A DNA stretch of 11,400 bases from Gammaproteobacteria bacterium. GTDB lineage: Bacteria > Pseudomonadota > Gammaproteobacteria > QNFN01. The notes under the pieces are model-generated. The model did not search any database and was not told where the DNA came from. It saw only the letters and a list, made by a program, of their open reading frames with translations. Position 1 is the stretch's first letter. Each line of letters opens with the position of its first letter. This document shows, piece by piece, positions 1 through 7,151 of this stretch. The DNA is taken from NCBI GenBank assembly GCA_003645555.1, contig QNFN01000028.1, positions 1 to 11,400 on the forward strand, written 5' to 3'. A program made the position numbers and the translations under genes.

Positions 1-619
1 CACGATCACACACCGCCTCGACTTCCGGCAGGATGTGGGTCGACAAAATCACCGCACGTTCCCGACCGAGATCGCGCACCAGGGTACGGATGGCACGGAT
101 CTGGTTCGGGTCGAGGCCGACCGTCGGCTCGTCGAGAATCACCACCGGTGGATCGTGCAGGATCGCCTGGGCAATACCGACTCGCTGCTGATAGCCCTTC
201 GACAGCTGCACGATCAGGCGGCGCCCGTCGGCGATCAGCCCACAACGCGCCTTGGCACGCTCGCGTGCCCCGCGCAGGCCGGCACCGCGCAGCCCGTGCA
301 GGCGAGCACAGAAATCGAGGTACTCGTCGACGGTCAACGATCGATACAGCGGGGGTTGTTCGGGAAGGTACCCGAGCGCCGCCTTGGCCCGTCGCGGGTG
401 TTGCCCGAGGTCATGGCCGGCCAGTGTGACCCGTCCGGCCGTGGCAGCGAGGCAGCCGCTCAGTACCTGCAGCGTCGTAGTCTTGCCAGCCCCGTTGGGC
501 CCGAGCAATCCAAGCACCTCGCCCCGGGCCACGGAGAAATCGAGATCACGGACCGCACAGCGGCTACCGTAATCGCGGCGCAGGCCTTCGACCTGGATCA
601 GGCATTCGCCACTCATCAT
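1..619 (-). CDS. ABC-2 type (GldA/CcmA-like) exporter ATP-binding protein, partial
   Basis: The reading frame is open from 619 to the left edge, giving about 206 residues of an ABC ATPase whose C-terminus lies outside the window. Visible motifs are Walker A GPNGAGKTT (about residues 40-48), the Q-loop region YLPEQPPLY (84-92), signature LSKGYQQRVG (139-148), Walker B VVILDEPTVGLDP (159-171) and the switch histidine in STHILPEVE (193-201). LSKGYQQR and the 'STHILPEVE' ending are typical of the GldA/CcmA-type ATPases that pair with ABC-2 permeases, so this is probably an exporter or membrane-remodelling ATPase rather than part of the neighbouring importer. Two adjacent ATG codons (617-619 and 614-616) fit the family N-terminus and neither has a good ribosome binding site. 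An in-frame TTG at 629-631, with GGAG 8 nt upstream, is an alternative. A 150-nt gap separates it from the PaaK-like gene, so it may be a separate transcription unit. Confidence 0.88.
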   Translation of the reverse strand, partial: MMSGECLIQVEGLRRDYGSRCAVRDLDFSVARGEVLGLLGPNGAGKTTTLQVLSGCLAATAGRVTLAGHDLGQHPRRAKAALGYLPEQPPLYRSLTVDEYLDFCARLHGLRGAGLRGARERAKARCGLIADGRRLIVQLSKGYQQRVGIAQAILHDPPVVILDEPTVGLDPNQIRAIRTLVRDLGRERAVILSTHILPEVEAVCDR

Positions 620-753
620 CCGAGCCGCCAAGGCACGGGCTCCGCCCCGCGTTGCGGTGCGGTTGGTGTCAGTCGGTGTGATGGGTACGGTAATCGCCGT
701 GCCATGTGAGCAAAGAACGACGCGCGCGCGGCGCAGGCATCGCTAGTTTAACC

Positions 754-766
754 TGCCCGGAGGGCA
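754..766 (-). terminator. Small hairpin just after the PaaK-like stop codon (weak terminator candidate)
   Basis: TGCCC (754-758) and GGGCA (762-766) form a 5-bp stem with a 3-nt loop, beginning 3 nt after the PaaK-like stop codon. The stem is short and no run of U follows in the minus-strand transcript, so intrinsic termination here is doubtful. The rest of 620-769 shows no convincing promoter. A minus-strand TAAACT (745-750) is the only -10-like hexamer I noticed, and it has no -35 partner. Confidence 0.2.
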
Positions 767-769
767 CGC

Positions 770-2017
770 TCACTCGTAGATGCGGACGTCGTCAATCACC
801 TTGCCGTCGTTGGGCAGGCTGTCCGTGGCCACCAACTCGACCTCACCACGCAGTTTGCAGACGTCACGCAGGCTGTCGGCGACCGCCGCGGCAAGACCCT
901 CCGAGGCCGCCCCGGCCGTTTCGCAGCGCAGGGTCATCGAATCACGGTCATTGGCACGATCGACCACCAGCCGGCCGCGGCCGAGTTCCGGGTGACGGGC
1001 CAGGACCGCCGCGATCTGCGCCGGGTGGACGAACATGCCGCGCACCTTGGTGGTCTGGTCAGCGCGGCCCATCCAGCCCTTGATCCGGCGATTGGTCCGG
1101 CCGCAGGGGCTGATTCCAGGCAACACCGCCGACAAGTCGCCGGTGGCGAAACGCAGTAGCGGGTACTCGTGGCACAGGTTGGTGACAACCACCTCACCTA
1201 CCTCGCCCTCCGGAACCAGCTCGCCGGTGCCGGGGCGAACGATCTCCACGTAGACCCCCTCGTCGATGATCAACCCTTCCTGGCCCGGCGATTCGTAGGC
1301 GATCAGACCGAGGTCGGCGGTGGCGTAGCACTGCACCCCGGCGATACCGCGCTCGGCGAAAAAAGCCCGCAGGCTCGGCGGATAGGGTTCGGCCGAAACC
1401 AGGGCCTTGGTCAGGCTGGTGAGGTCGGCGCCCATCTCCTCACCCCTCTCGATGATGATCTTGAGGAATGACGGCGTGCCGACGTAGCCATGTGGGCGCA
1501 GTCCGGCGATCGCCTCGACCTGCAGTTCGGTCTGACCGACGCCAGCCGGAATCACCGCGCAGCCGATCGCTCGTGCGCCACCCTCGGCCATCGAGGCGGC
1601 CGGGGTGAAATGGTAGGAAAAGCAGTTGTGCGCCAGGTCACCCCGGCGGAAGCCGGCCGCGAACATCGCGCGACCGAGACGCCAGTAGTCTATGCGACCA
1701 CCTTCCGGATCGTAGATCGGGCCAGGCGAGACAAAAATACGGGCCAACTCGCCCGGTGCGACCGCGGTCAGGCCACCGAACGGCGGCGCCGCGGACTGAT
1801 GTTGTTTGAGATCGGACTTGCGCGTGACCGGCAGCGCGGCAAATGCCGCGTAGTCCTCTATGGCGCGCGGGTCGACGTCAGCCAGTAGTGCCGTGTAGTG
1901 CGGTGCGTGCTCGGCGGCGTGGGCCACCTGCCGGGCAAGGGATTCGAGCAGGCGCGCCTCGCGCTCGGTCGGATCACGGGTCTCGAGTTCGTCGAAATAG
2001 GCATCCTGCGTGGCCAT
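770..2017 (-). CDS. Phenylacetate-CoA ligase (PaaK)-like AMP-forming ligase, atypical P-loop
   Basis: This 415-residue protein has the layout of the PaaK branch of the ANL superfamily, which adenylates a carboxylic acid and transfers it to CoA. Recognisable parts are the N-terminal HAPHYTALL (38-46), the YVGTPSFL core (178-185), YATADLGLIAYES (231-243) in the place of the YG-x-TE motif, the hinge/adenylate segment LLRFATGDLS (287-296) followed by GRTNRRIKGWMGRADQTTKV (306-325), and a C-terminal LPNDGKVIDD (401-410) supplying the A10-type lysine (K406). The Ser/Thr/Gly-rich ATP loop of classical PaaK is replaced by FVSPGPIYDPEGG (95-107). The family match is strong, but substrate and even full ligase activity are uncertain. 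The ATG is supported by AAGGAGA at 2024-2030. It is the last gene of the import operon, 36 nt after the LivF-type ATPase, and plausibly activates the imported acid. Confidence 0.85.
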   Translation of the reverse strand: MATQDAYFDELETRDPTEREARLLESLARQVAHAAEHAPHYTALLADVDPRAIEDYAAFAALPVTRKSDLKQHQSAAPPFGGLTAVAPGELARIFVSPGPIYDPEGGRIDYWRLGRAMFAAGFRRGDLAHNCFSYHFTPAASMAEGGARAIGCAVIPAGVGQTELQVEAIAGLRPHGYVGTPSFLKIIIERGEEMGADLTSLTKALVSAEPYPPSLRAFFAERGIAGVQCYATADLGLIAYESPGQEGLIIDEGVYVEIVRPGTGELVPEGEVGEVVVTNLCHEYPLLRFATGDLSAVLPGISPCGRTNRRIKGWMGRADQTTKVRGMFVHPAQIAAVLARHPELGRGRLVVDRANDRDSMTLRCETAGAASEGLAAAVADSLRDVCKLRGEVELVATDSLPNDGKVIDDVRIYE

Positions 2018-2053
2018 GGCGCGTCTCCTTGCGATCGTACGTGGCCGGCGGAC

Positions 2054-2899
2054 TCAGGCGAGCCAGCGCTTGCGGCGTCGGTAGTGCTTGACGTCCTTGA
2101 AGGATTTTTTTCCTTCACTGCTGAGCCCGAGGTAGAACTCCTTGACGTCCTCGTTCTCGCTCAGCTGCCTGGCGTCACCGTCCATGACCACGCGGCCGTT
2201 TTCGAGGATGTAACCGTAGCTGGCATAACGCAGCGCAACCGTGGTGTTCTGCTCGGCGAGCAGAAAACTGACCCGCTCCTTTTCGTTGAGCGAATGGACG
2301 ATCTCGAAAATCTCCTCGACCAGCTGTGGGGCGAGGCCCATTGATGGCTCGTCGAGCAGGATCATGGTCGGGTTGGCCATCAAGGCACGGCCGATGGCGC
2401 ACATCTGCTGCTCACCGCCTGAGGTGTAGCCAGCCTGGCTGCCGCGTCGTTCGCGCAGCCGTGGAAAATAATGGTAGACCTTGTCCAGCGACGCCTGGAT
2501 CGCGGCCTTGCCGTCACCGCGGGTGTAGGCGCCGGTCAGCAGGTTCTCCTCGATGGTCAGGTGTTCGAAACAGTGACGCCCCTCCATGACCTGGATGACG
2601 CCGCGCTTGACCAGTTCGGCCGGGTTCAGGGCGTGCACGTTCTCGCCCTGGTAGGTGATGCTGCCCTTGGTCACGTCGCCGCGCTCGGCGCCGAGCAGGT
2701 TGGAGATCGCTTTCAGCGTGGTCGACTTGCCAGCCCCGTTGGCCCCGCGAAGGGCAACGACGCCCCCCTCGGGAACCGCCAGAGAAACCCCCTTGAGCAC
2801 GAGGATCACGTGGTCATAAATGACCTCGATGTTGTTCACCTCGAGCAGCGGCGCGTCCGCGGGACGTTCAGCTGCTTCCTGTGCGTTGACACTGTTCAA
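2054..2899 (-). CDS. LivF-type ABC transporter ATP-binding protein
   Basis: This is a 281-residue ATPase of a Liv/HAAT-type importer and would hydrolyse ATP on the cytoplasmic face of the LivH/LivM-type permeases. It shows Walker A GANGAGKST (52-60), a Q-loop near VIQVMEGRHCF (101-111), signature TSGGEQQMCAIGRALM (159-174), Walker B MILLDEPSMGLAP (179-191) and switch-region LLAEQNTTVAL (213-223). The 'GGEQQM-IGRALM' signature and 'EPSMGLAP' are LivF hallmarks. E. coli LivF is about 237 residues. This protein is longer, with an N-terminal lead of about 17 residues and a basic C-terminal tail ending FKDVKHYRRRKRWLA (267-281). The start is TTG at 2897-2899, chosen because GGGAGG lies 5 nt upstream and no ATG or GTG precedes the conserved core. 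The gene follows the binding-protein gene by 27 nt and precedes the PaaK-like gene by 36 nt. Confidence 0.93.
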   Translation of the reverse strand: MNSVNAQEAAERPADAPLLEVNNIEVIYDHVILVLKGVSLAVPEGGVVALRGANGAGKSTTLKAISNLLGAERGDVTKGSITYQGENVHALNPAELVKRGVIQVMEGRHCFEHLTIEENLLTGAYTRGDGKAAIQASLDKVYHYFPRLRERRGSQAGYTSGGEQQMCAIGRALMANPTMILLDEPSMGLAPQLVEEIFEIVHSLNEKERVSFLLAEQNTTVALRYASYGYILENGRVVMDGDARQLSENEDVKEFYLGLSSEGKKSFKDVKHYRRRKRWLA

Positions 2900-2904
2900 G
2901 AGAG

Positions 2905-2910
2905 CCTCCC
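2905..2910 (-). promoter_or_regulatory. Ribosome binding site that fixes a TTG start (LivF-type gene)
   Basis: GGGAGG on the minus strand lies 5 nt upstream of TTG at 2897-2899. It is the only strong Shine-Dalgarno near the N-terminus, which supports initiation at this non-ATG codon. Confidence 0.7.
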
Positions 2911-2926
2911 TGGTTAGGGCCTTCAG

Positions 2927-4231
2927 TTAGTTGCAATCACGCGGGGTGATGTTGTTCTCTTTGGCGAACGCTGCCGAGTCTTCGGCAATCAGCGGGCCGG
3001 TGATGTCGCGCAGCGGCTCGTAGAACTTCGATACCATGCTCCACTTCTTGGCCTTGGCGTCCCACTGTTGCACGGCGACCTTGCCCGGACCTTCGTGGTT
3101 CTCGCAGGTGATCTGGATGCCGTAAGTGAAGTCCTTCATGCCGAGTTCCGCGAGACGCGCCTCGTCGACCTTCAGGGTCTCGAAACCGTCACGCACCATC
3201 TCGCCGGTAACGTCCTTGGTGCCGTGGATCTTCATGGCATTGCGGATCGCCTCGGTAGTCCACATCGCCGCGACCATGCCACGGTTGTAGAGTACTTCGC
3301 CGACCCGGTCGATCTCACCCTTGCCCTTGCCGTTGCCGTAGACATGCTTCTTGATGTCGGCGTGAACCGGGAAGCCGGCACCCGCAGCGTGGAACGCACC
3401 CGACAGGTAGCCGTCGGCGGCGTCGCCGGCCGGCAACACGTCATTCTCGGAACCTGACCACCAGACGCCGATGAAGTGATCCATCGGGAAGCGGATCGAG
3501 GCGGCCTCCTTGACGGCGACCTGATTCATGACGCCCCAGCCCCACATCAGCACCCAGTCCGGCTTCTCACGACGGATCTGCAACCAGGTCGCTTTCTGCT
3601 CCTGGCCCGGGTGGTCGACCGGCAGCGACCGGTAGGTGAAGCCGTACTTGGCGGCCATGCTCTCTAGCGTACGGATCGGCTCCTTGCCGTAGGCGGAGTT
3701 GTGGTGGACGAGGTAGATCTTTTTACCCTTGAGCTTGTCCATGCCACCTTCCTGGTCGGCGATGTACTGCACCAGGGCGGTCGCCTGGCTCCAGTAGGTG
3801 GCCGGGAAGTTGAACACGTACGGGAAGATCTTGCCGTTGGCGGCCGAGGTACGACCGTAACCCATCGAGTAGACCGGGACCTTGTCGACGATGGTGCGCG
3901 GGATCAGCTGGTAGGTGATGCCGGTCGACAACGGCTGGAAGACCAGTGCGCCGTCTTTCAGCTTCTCGTAGCACTCCACACCCTGCTTGGTGTTGTAGGC
4001 GGTTTCGCACGACGGGTTGACGATCTTGACGCCCTCGATGCCACCGTCACGCTCGTTCAACAGCGAAAGGTAGTCACTGTAACCGTTGGCGAACGGAATG
4101 CCGTTCGGGGCATACGGCCCGGTCCGGTAGTCCATCGACGGAACCTTCAAGTCAGCAAGTACGGTCGCAGACAGCATCGGCGCGACCACCGCGGCTGCCA
4201 GTGCGACCTTTGTCAGTTTCGCAAATTTCAT
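2927..4231 (-). CDS. Liv-type (Peripla_BP_6) periplasmic substrate-binding protein
   Basis: The 434-residue protein starts with a Sec signal peptide: a basic MKFAKLTK, a hydrophobic stretch at 9-22, and SATVLA followed by D, giving predicted cleavage after residue 26. The mature part is a type I periplasmic-binding fold of the leucine-binding-protein family (FANGYSDYLSLLNERDGGI at 47-65, KKIYLVHHNSAYGKE at 170-184, ERDGG being family-typical). It would capture ligand and deliver it to the permeases. Four cysteines (75, 87, 376, 433) could form two disulfides. I chose ATG 4229-4231 over an upstream in-frame start at 4282 because a GAGGAGAGGGAGAG tract lies immediately before it and the signal peptide then begins at residue 1. 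E. coli LivK/LivJ are about 367-369 residues, so this is a longer relative and its ligand may differ. The binding-protein gene is fifth in the operon, behind a 79-nt spacer. Confidence 0.93.
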   Translation of the reverse strand: MKFAKLTKVALAAAVVAPMLSATVLADLKVPSMDYRTGPYAPNGIPFANGYSDYLSLLNERDGGIEGVKIVNPSCETAYNTKQGVECYEKLKDGALVFQPLSTGITYQLIPRTIVDKVPVYSMGYGRTSAANGKIFPYVFNFPATYWSQATALVQYIADQEGGMDKLKGKKIYLVHHNSAYGKEPIRTLESMAAKYGFTYRSLPVDHPGQEQKATWLQIRREKPDWVLMWGWGVMNQVAVKEAASIRFPMDHFIGVWWSGSENDVLPAGDAADGYLSGAFHAAGAGFPVHADIKKHVYGNGKGKGEIDRVGEVLYNRGMVAAMWTTEAIRNAMKIHGTKDVTGEMVRDGFETLKVDEARLAELGMKDFTYGIQITCENHEGPGKVAVQQWDAKAKKWSMVSKFYEPLRDITGPLIAEDSAAFAKENNITPRDCN

Positions 4232-4273
4232 TTTCTCTCCCTCTCCTCTACTGGTGGTGGTTGCTGCCGTGCA

Positions 4274-4321
4274 TCCCCTCATCGGGGAGGCCTCTCCGGT
4301 ATCCCGCGAATCAGTGCGGGA
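4274..4321 (-). other. Two hairpins between the LivM-type and binding-protein genes
   Basis: TCCCGC (4302-4307) and GCGGGA (4316-4321) form a perfect 6-bp stem whose 8-nt loop holds the LivM-type stop codon. Further along the transcript, TCCCC (4274-4278) and GGGGA (4284-4288) form a 5-bp stem with a 5-nt loop. Neither is followed by a U-tract, so they are not clear terminators. They sit in the longest spacer of the operon, just before the binding-protein gene, where mRNA processing or stabilising structures are known in other ABC importer operons. The role here is inferred. Confidence 0.35.
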
Positions 4322-5387
4322 ACGGCCAAAGCCGGAGTTTTTCCTTCGCTATCGTCCACAGCCGCGCGAGTCCGTGCGGCTCGACAATCAGGAAGAAGAT
4401 GATGAGCATGCCCATCGTGATAATTTCGACGTGCTTCGCGGTGACCACCGCGATATCCAGCCCGTCGACCATGAAGTTTTTCAGGACCAGCGGCATCAGG
4501 ACGATGAATGCCGCGCCTAAGAAGCTGCCCATGATGCTGCCGAGTCCGCCGATGATGATCATGAACAGCACCAGGAAGGACTGGTTGATATCGAACGCCT
4601 CGACCGGTTCCGCCGAGCTGAGCCAGATGCCGAAGTAGAGCGCACCCGCCATGCCGACATAAAACGAACTGACGGCGAAGGCCGACAGCTTGGCGTACAG
4701 CGGGCGGATGCCGATGATCTCGGCGGCGATGTCCATGTCGCGGATCGCCATCCACTCACGGCCGAGGCGTCCACGGACGATGTTCTTGGCGACCAGCGCA
4801 AACACCAGCACAAAGCCCAGACAGAACAGGTAGCGCACGGCGGGATGGGCTCCGGGCCCGGTCAGCTGCAAGCCGAACATCGTGGATGCCGGCATGTTGA
4901 TCATGCCGGTCATATTGTAATTGTAGAACCAGCCGAACTTGTTGAACATCCAGACGAGGAAGAACTGCGACGCCAGGGTCGCTACCGCCAGGTAGAAGCC
5001 CTTGATGCGCAGCGACGGCAGGCCGAACAGCACGCCGACGGCAGCGGTGATCAGACCCGACAGGATGACGATGACAATCAGGTTCAGGTCAGGAAAAGCC
5101 GTAAACAACTTGTAGGTTGAGTAGGCGCCGACGGCCATGAAGCCGCCGGTACCGAGCGACAGCTGACCGCAGTAACCAGTCAGGATATTGAGTCCAATCG
5201 CGGCCATCGCATAGACCAGGAACGGCAGCAGCACCGCGTTGGCGCCGTAATCATCGATCAGGAACGGCACCACGAAAACCGCAATGGCAATAATACCGAA
5301 AATGAACCAGCGGTCCTGGGCAATCGGGAAGATCGCCTGGTCGGCCTGGTAACTGGTCTTGAATTGACCTGTTTCGCGGTAAAGCAT
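4311..5387 (-). CDS. LivM-type inner-membrane permease
   Basis: This 358-residue BPD_transp_2 family protein is the LivM partner of the permease pair. Hydrophobic segments run through most of its length (for example about 28-44, 52-70, 102-122, 131-147, 185-200, 236-255, 271-305, 320-335). Family motifs are GYCGQLSLGTGGFMAVGAY (71-89), the cytoplasmic ATPase-coupling loop GRLGREWMAIRDMDIAAEII (206-225), GGLGSIMGSFLGA (280-292) and the C-terminal EPHGLARLW (336-344). A hydrophilic lead of about 27 residues precedes the first membrane segment. With the LivH-type protein it should form the transmembrane path for the solute delivered by the binding protein. The start ATG lies 5 nt after the LivH-type stop codon, so translation is probably coupled. 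Substrate cannot be read from the sequence. Confidence 0.93.
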   Translation of the reverse strand: MLYRETGQFKTSYQADQAIFPIAQDRWFIFGIIAIAVFVVPFLIDDYGANAVLLPFLVYAMAAIGLNILTGYCGQLSLGTGGFMAVGAYSTYKLFTAFPDLNLIVIVILSGLITAAVGVLFGLPSLRIKGFYLAVATLASQFFLVWMFNKFGWFYNYNMTGMINMPASTMFGLQLTGPGAHPAVRYLFCLGFVLVFALVAKNIVRGRLGREWMAIRDMDIAAEIIGIRPLYAKLSAFAVSSFYVGMAGALYFGIWLSSAEPVEAFDINQSFLVLFMIIIGGLGSIMGSFLGAAFIVLMPLVLKNFMVDGLDIAVVTAKHVEIITMGMLIIFFLIVEPHGLARLWTIAKEKLRLWPFPH

Positions 5388-5392
5388 CGCTA

Positions 5393-6322
5393 TCAGACCC
5401 TCTCGATGATCTTTTCGCCGAACAGCCCCTGCGGCCGAAACAGCAGGAAGGCGAGCGCCAACATGTAGGCGAACCAGTTCTCTATCGCACCACCGACCAT
5501 GGGGCCGACGTAGATCTCGGCGAGTTTCTCACCCACACCAATGATCAGGCCACCGACGATTGCACCGGGCACCGAGGTGAAGCCGCCAAGAATCAGCACC
5601 GGCAGGGCCTTGAGCGCAATCAGCGACAGCGAGAACTGCACGCCGGACTTACTGCCCCACATGATGCCGGCGACCAGTGCGACGAAGCCGGCCACCGCCC
5701 AGACGATGACCCAGATGGCGCGCAGCGAAATACCGACCGACAGCGCCGCCTGGTGGTCGTCGGCAACGGCGCGCAACGCGCGGCCAATACGTGTTTTCTG
5801 GAAGAAAATCGCCAGCACCGTCACCAAGATGGCGGCGGTGATTGCCGCAAAGATCTCGAGCTTTTCGATGTACAGGCCGTGAGTGTCGAGCAGGTAGTCC
5901 CAGGCCCCCTGAGGGATGCCGATATCGAGCGGCTTGACGTCGGAACCGAACAGCAGGTCCCCGGTGCCCTCGAGAACGTAGGCCAGCCCGATGGTGGCCA
6001 TGAACAGGATGATGCCCTCCTGGTTGATCAGATAGCGCAGCACCAGCCGCTCGATCAACCAGGCCAAAATGACCATCACCCCGGCCGTGGCAACGATCGC
6101 GATGGGCACCGGTAGCGTGAAGCCGAAAAGCTGGTTGAACCAGCCCTCGGGGGCGAGGAAATCGTACAGCGCCAGCGCGGCGAACAGGGCCATCACGCCC
6201 TGCGCGAAGTTGAAAATACCCGAGGCCTTGAAGATCAGCACGAAGCCGAGAGCGACCAGAGAATACATCACGCCCGCCATCAGGCCGCTGATTATCGTCT
6301 CGGTTAAGAAAAGCCAGTCCAT
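5393..6322 (-). CDS. LivH-type inner-membrane permease
   Basis: The 309-residue protein is a LivH-type BPD_transp_2 permease, close in length to E. coli LivH (308). It has about eight hydrophobic segments and the family motifs GIFNFAQG (35-42), the coupling loop GRALRAVADDHQAALSVGI (180-198), GGFTSVPGAIVGG (246-258) and RPQGLFGE (296-303). It would pair with the LivM-type protein in the inner membrane. The ATG at 6320-6322 is supported by GGAGG 5 nt upstream (6328-6332). It lies 16 nt after the LivG-type gene and 5 nt before the LivM-type gene, in the usual Liv gene neighbourhood. Confidence 0.94.
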   Translation of the reverse strand: MDWLFLTETIISGLMAGVMYSLVALGFVLIFKASGIFNFAQGVMALFAALALYDFLAPEGWFNQLFGFTLPVPIAIVATAGVMVILAWLIERLVLRYLINQEGIILFMATIGLAYVLEGTGDLLFGSDVKPLDIGIPQGAWDYLLDTHGLYIEKLEIFAAITAAILVTVLAIFFQKTRIGRALRAVADDHQAALSVGISLRAIWVIVWAVAGFVALVAGIMWGSKSGVQFSLSLIALKALPVLILGGFTSVPGAIVGGLIIGVGEKLAEIYVGPMVGGAIENWFAYMLALAFLLFRPQGLFGEKIIERV

Positions 6323-6338
6323 CCAATCCTCCGCGGCG

Positions 6339-7151
6339 TCAGTCGTGACTGACGCCGAGATAGGCGTCGATCACATCCTGGTTGGAGCGCACCTCGTCCG
6401 GCAGGCCGTCGCCGATCTTGCGCCCGTAGTCGAGTACGACCACGTAGTCCGATATATCCATGACCACGCCCATGTCGTGCTCGATCAGGACGATGGTGGT
6501 GCCAAACTCGCTGTTGACGTCGAGGACGAAGCGGCTCATGTCCTGCTTCTCCTCAACGTTCATGCCGGCCATCGGCTCGTCGAGCAGCAGCATGCTCGGC
6601 TCGGCAGCCAGCGCACGACCCAACTCGACGCGCTTCTGCAGGCCGTAGGGCAGCTTGCCGACCGGAGTCTTGCGAATATGCTCGATTTCGAGAAAGTCGA
6701 TGATCTCCTCGACCCGGTGGCGGTGGGCGAGCTCTTCCTGCAACGCCGGGCCGACACGCAGGGCCTGCCACAACACGTTGCGCGTCATGATCGTGTTGCG
6801 CCCGGTCATGATGTTGTCGAGTGTGCTCATGCCCTTGAACAGGGCGATGTTCTGAAACGTCCGGGCGATACCCTGGCGCGCCGCCTGGTGCGGTTTCATC
6901 TGCTTGCGGGTCACGCCACGGTAGGTGATCGTCCCTTCTTGCGGGTGGTAGAAACCGTTGATGACATTGAGCAACGAACTCTTGCCGGCCCCGTTGGGGC
7001 CGATGATCGACAGCACCTGATGTTCGCGCACCTGGAAGCTGATGTCGCTCAAGGCGCGGACGCCGCCAAACGAGAGGCTGATGTTGTCGACGGCGAGGAC
7101 GACGTCGCCGATCTTCTTCGCGCTGGTCATCTGCTGAGCGGTCTCCGTCAT
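6339..7151 (-). CDS. LivG-type ABC transporter ATP-binding protein
   Basis: This 270-residue protein is the second ATPase of the importer. Motifs are Walker A GPNGAGKSS (51-59), the Q-loop ARTFQNIALF (96-105), the LivG-type signature LPYGLQKRVELGRAL (167-181) in the position where LSGGQ is usual, Walker B MLLLDEPMAGMN (187-198) and the switch histidine in IEHDMGVV (223-230). LivG proteins normally carry LPYG-Q-RR-LE at the signature, so this is not degeneration. The length is slightly above E. coli LivG (255), mostly from about 14 extra residues at the N-terminus. Its ATG overlaps the stop codon of the upstream acyl-CoA ligase by 4 nt (ATGA), a strong sign that ligase and transporter are translated together. 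Confidence 0.94.
   Translation of the reverse strand: MTETAQQMTSAKKIGDVVLAVDNISLSFGGVRALSDISFQVREHQVLSIIGPNGAGKSSLLNVINGFYHPQEGTITYRGVTRKQMKPHQAARQGIARTFQNIALFKGMSTLDNIMTGRNTIMTRNVLWQALRVGPALQEELAHRHRVEEIIDFLEIEHIRKTPVGKLPYGLQKRVELGRALAAEPSMLLLDEPMAGMNVEEKQDMSRFVLDVNSEFGTTIVLIEHDMGVVMDISDYVVVLDYGRKIGDGLPDEVRSNQDVIDAYLGVSHD

Noticed and set aside
35..709. 224-codon plus-strand open frame at the left end
   Set aside because: It overlaps the ABC ATPase on the other strand, which has Walker A, signature and Walker B motifs. The plus-strand translation shows no family resemblance.
721..735. Alternating CG run as a repeat or Z-DNA element
   Set aside because: Only about ten bases of alternating CG in a GC-rich genome, with no second copy or associated feature.
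4232..4282. 17-residue N-terminal extension of the substrate-binding protein
   Set aside because: It would bury the signal peptide inside the protein and read through the strong ribosome binding tract. The start at 4231 gives a normal Sec signal.
3701..4402. 233-codon plus-strand open frame over the binding-protein and spacer region
   Set aside because: It is antisense to a binding protein with a clear signal peptide and domain, and crosses from coding to non-coding DNA without any motif.
6610..6660. Missing LSGGQ signature in the LivG-type ATPase as a sign of inactivation
   Set aside because: LPYG-Q in place of LSGGQ is the normal LivG form, and the Walker A, Walker B and switch histidine are all intact.
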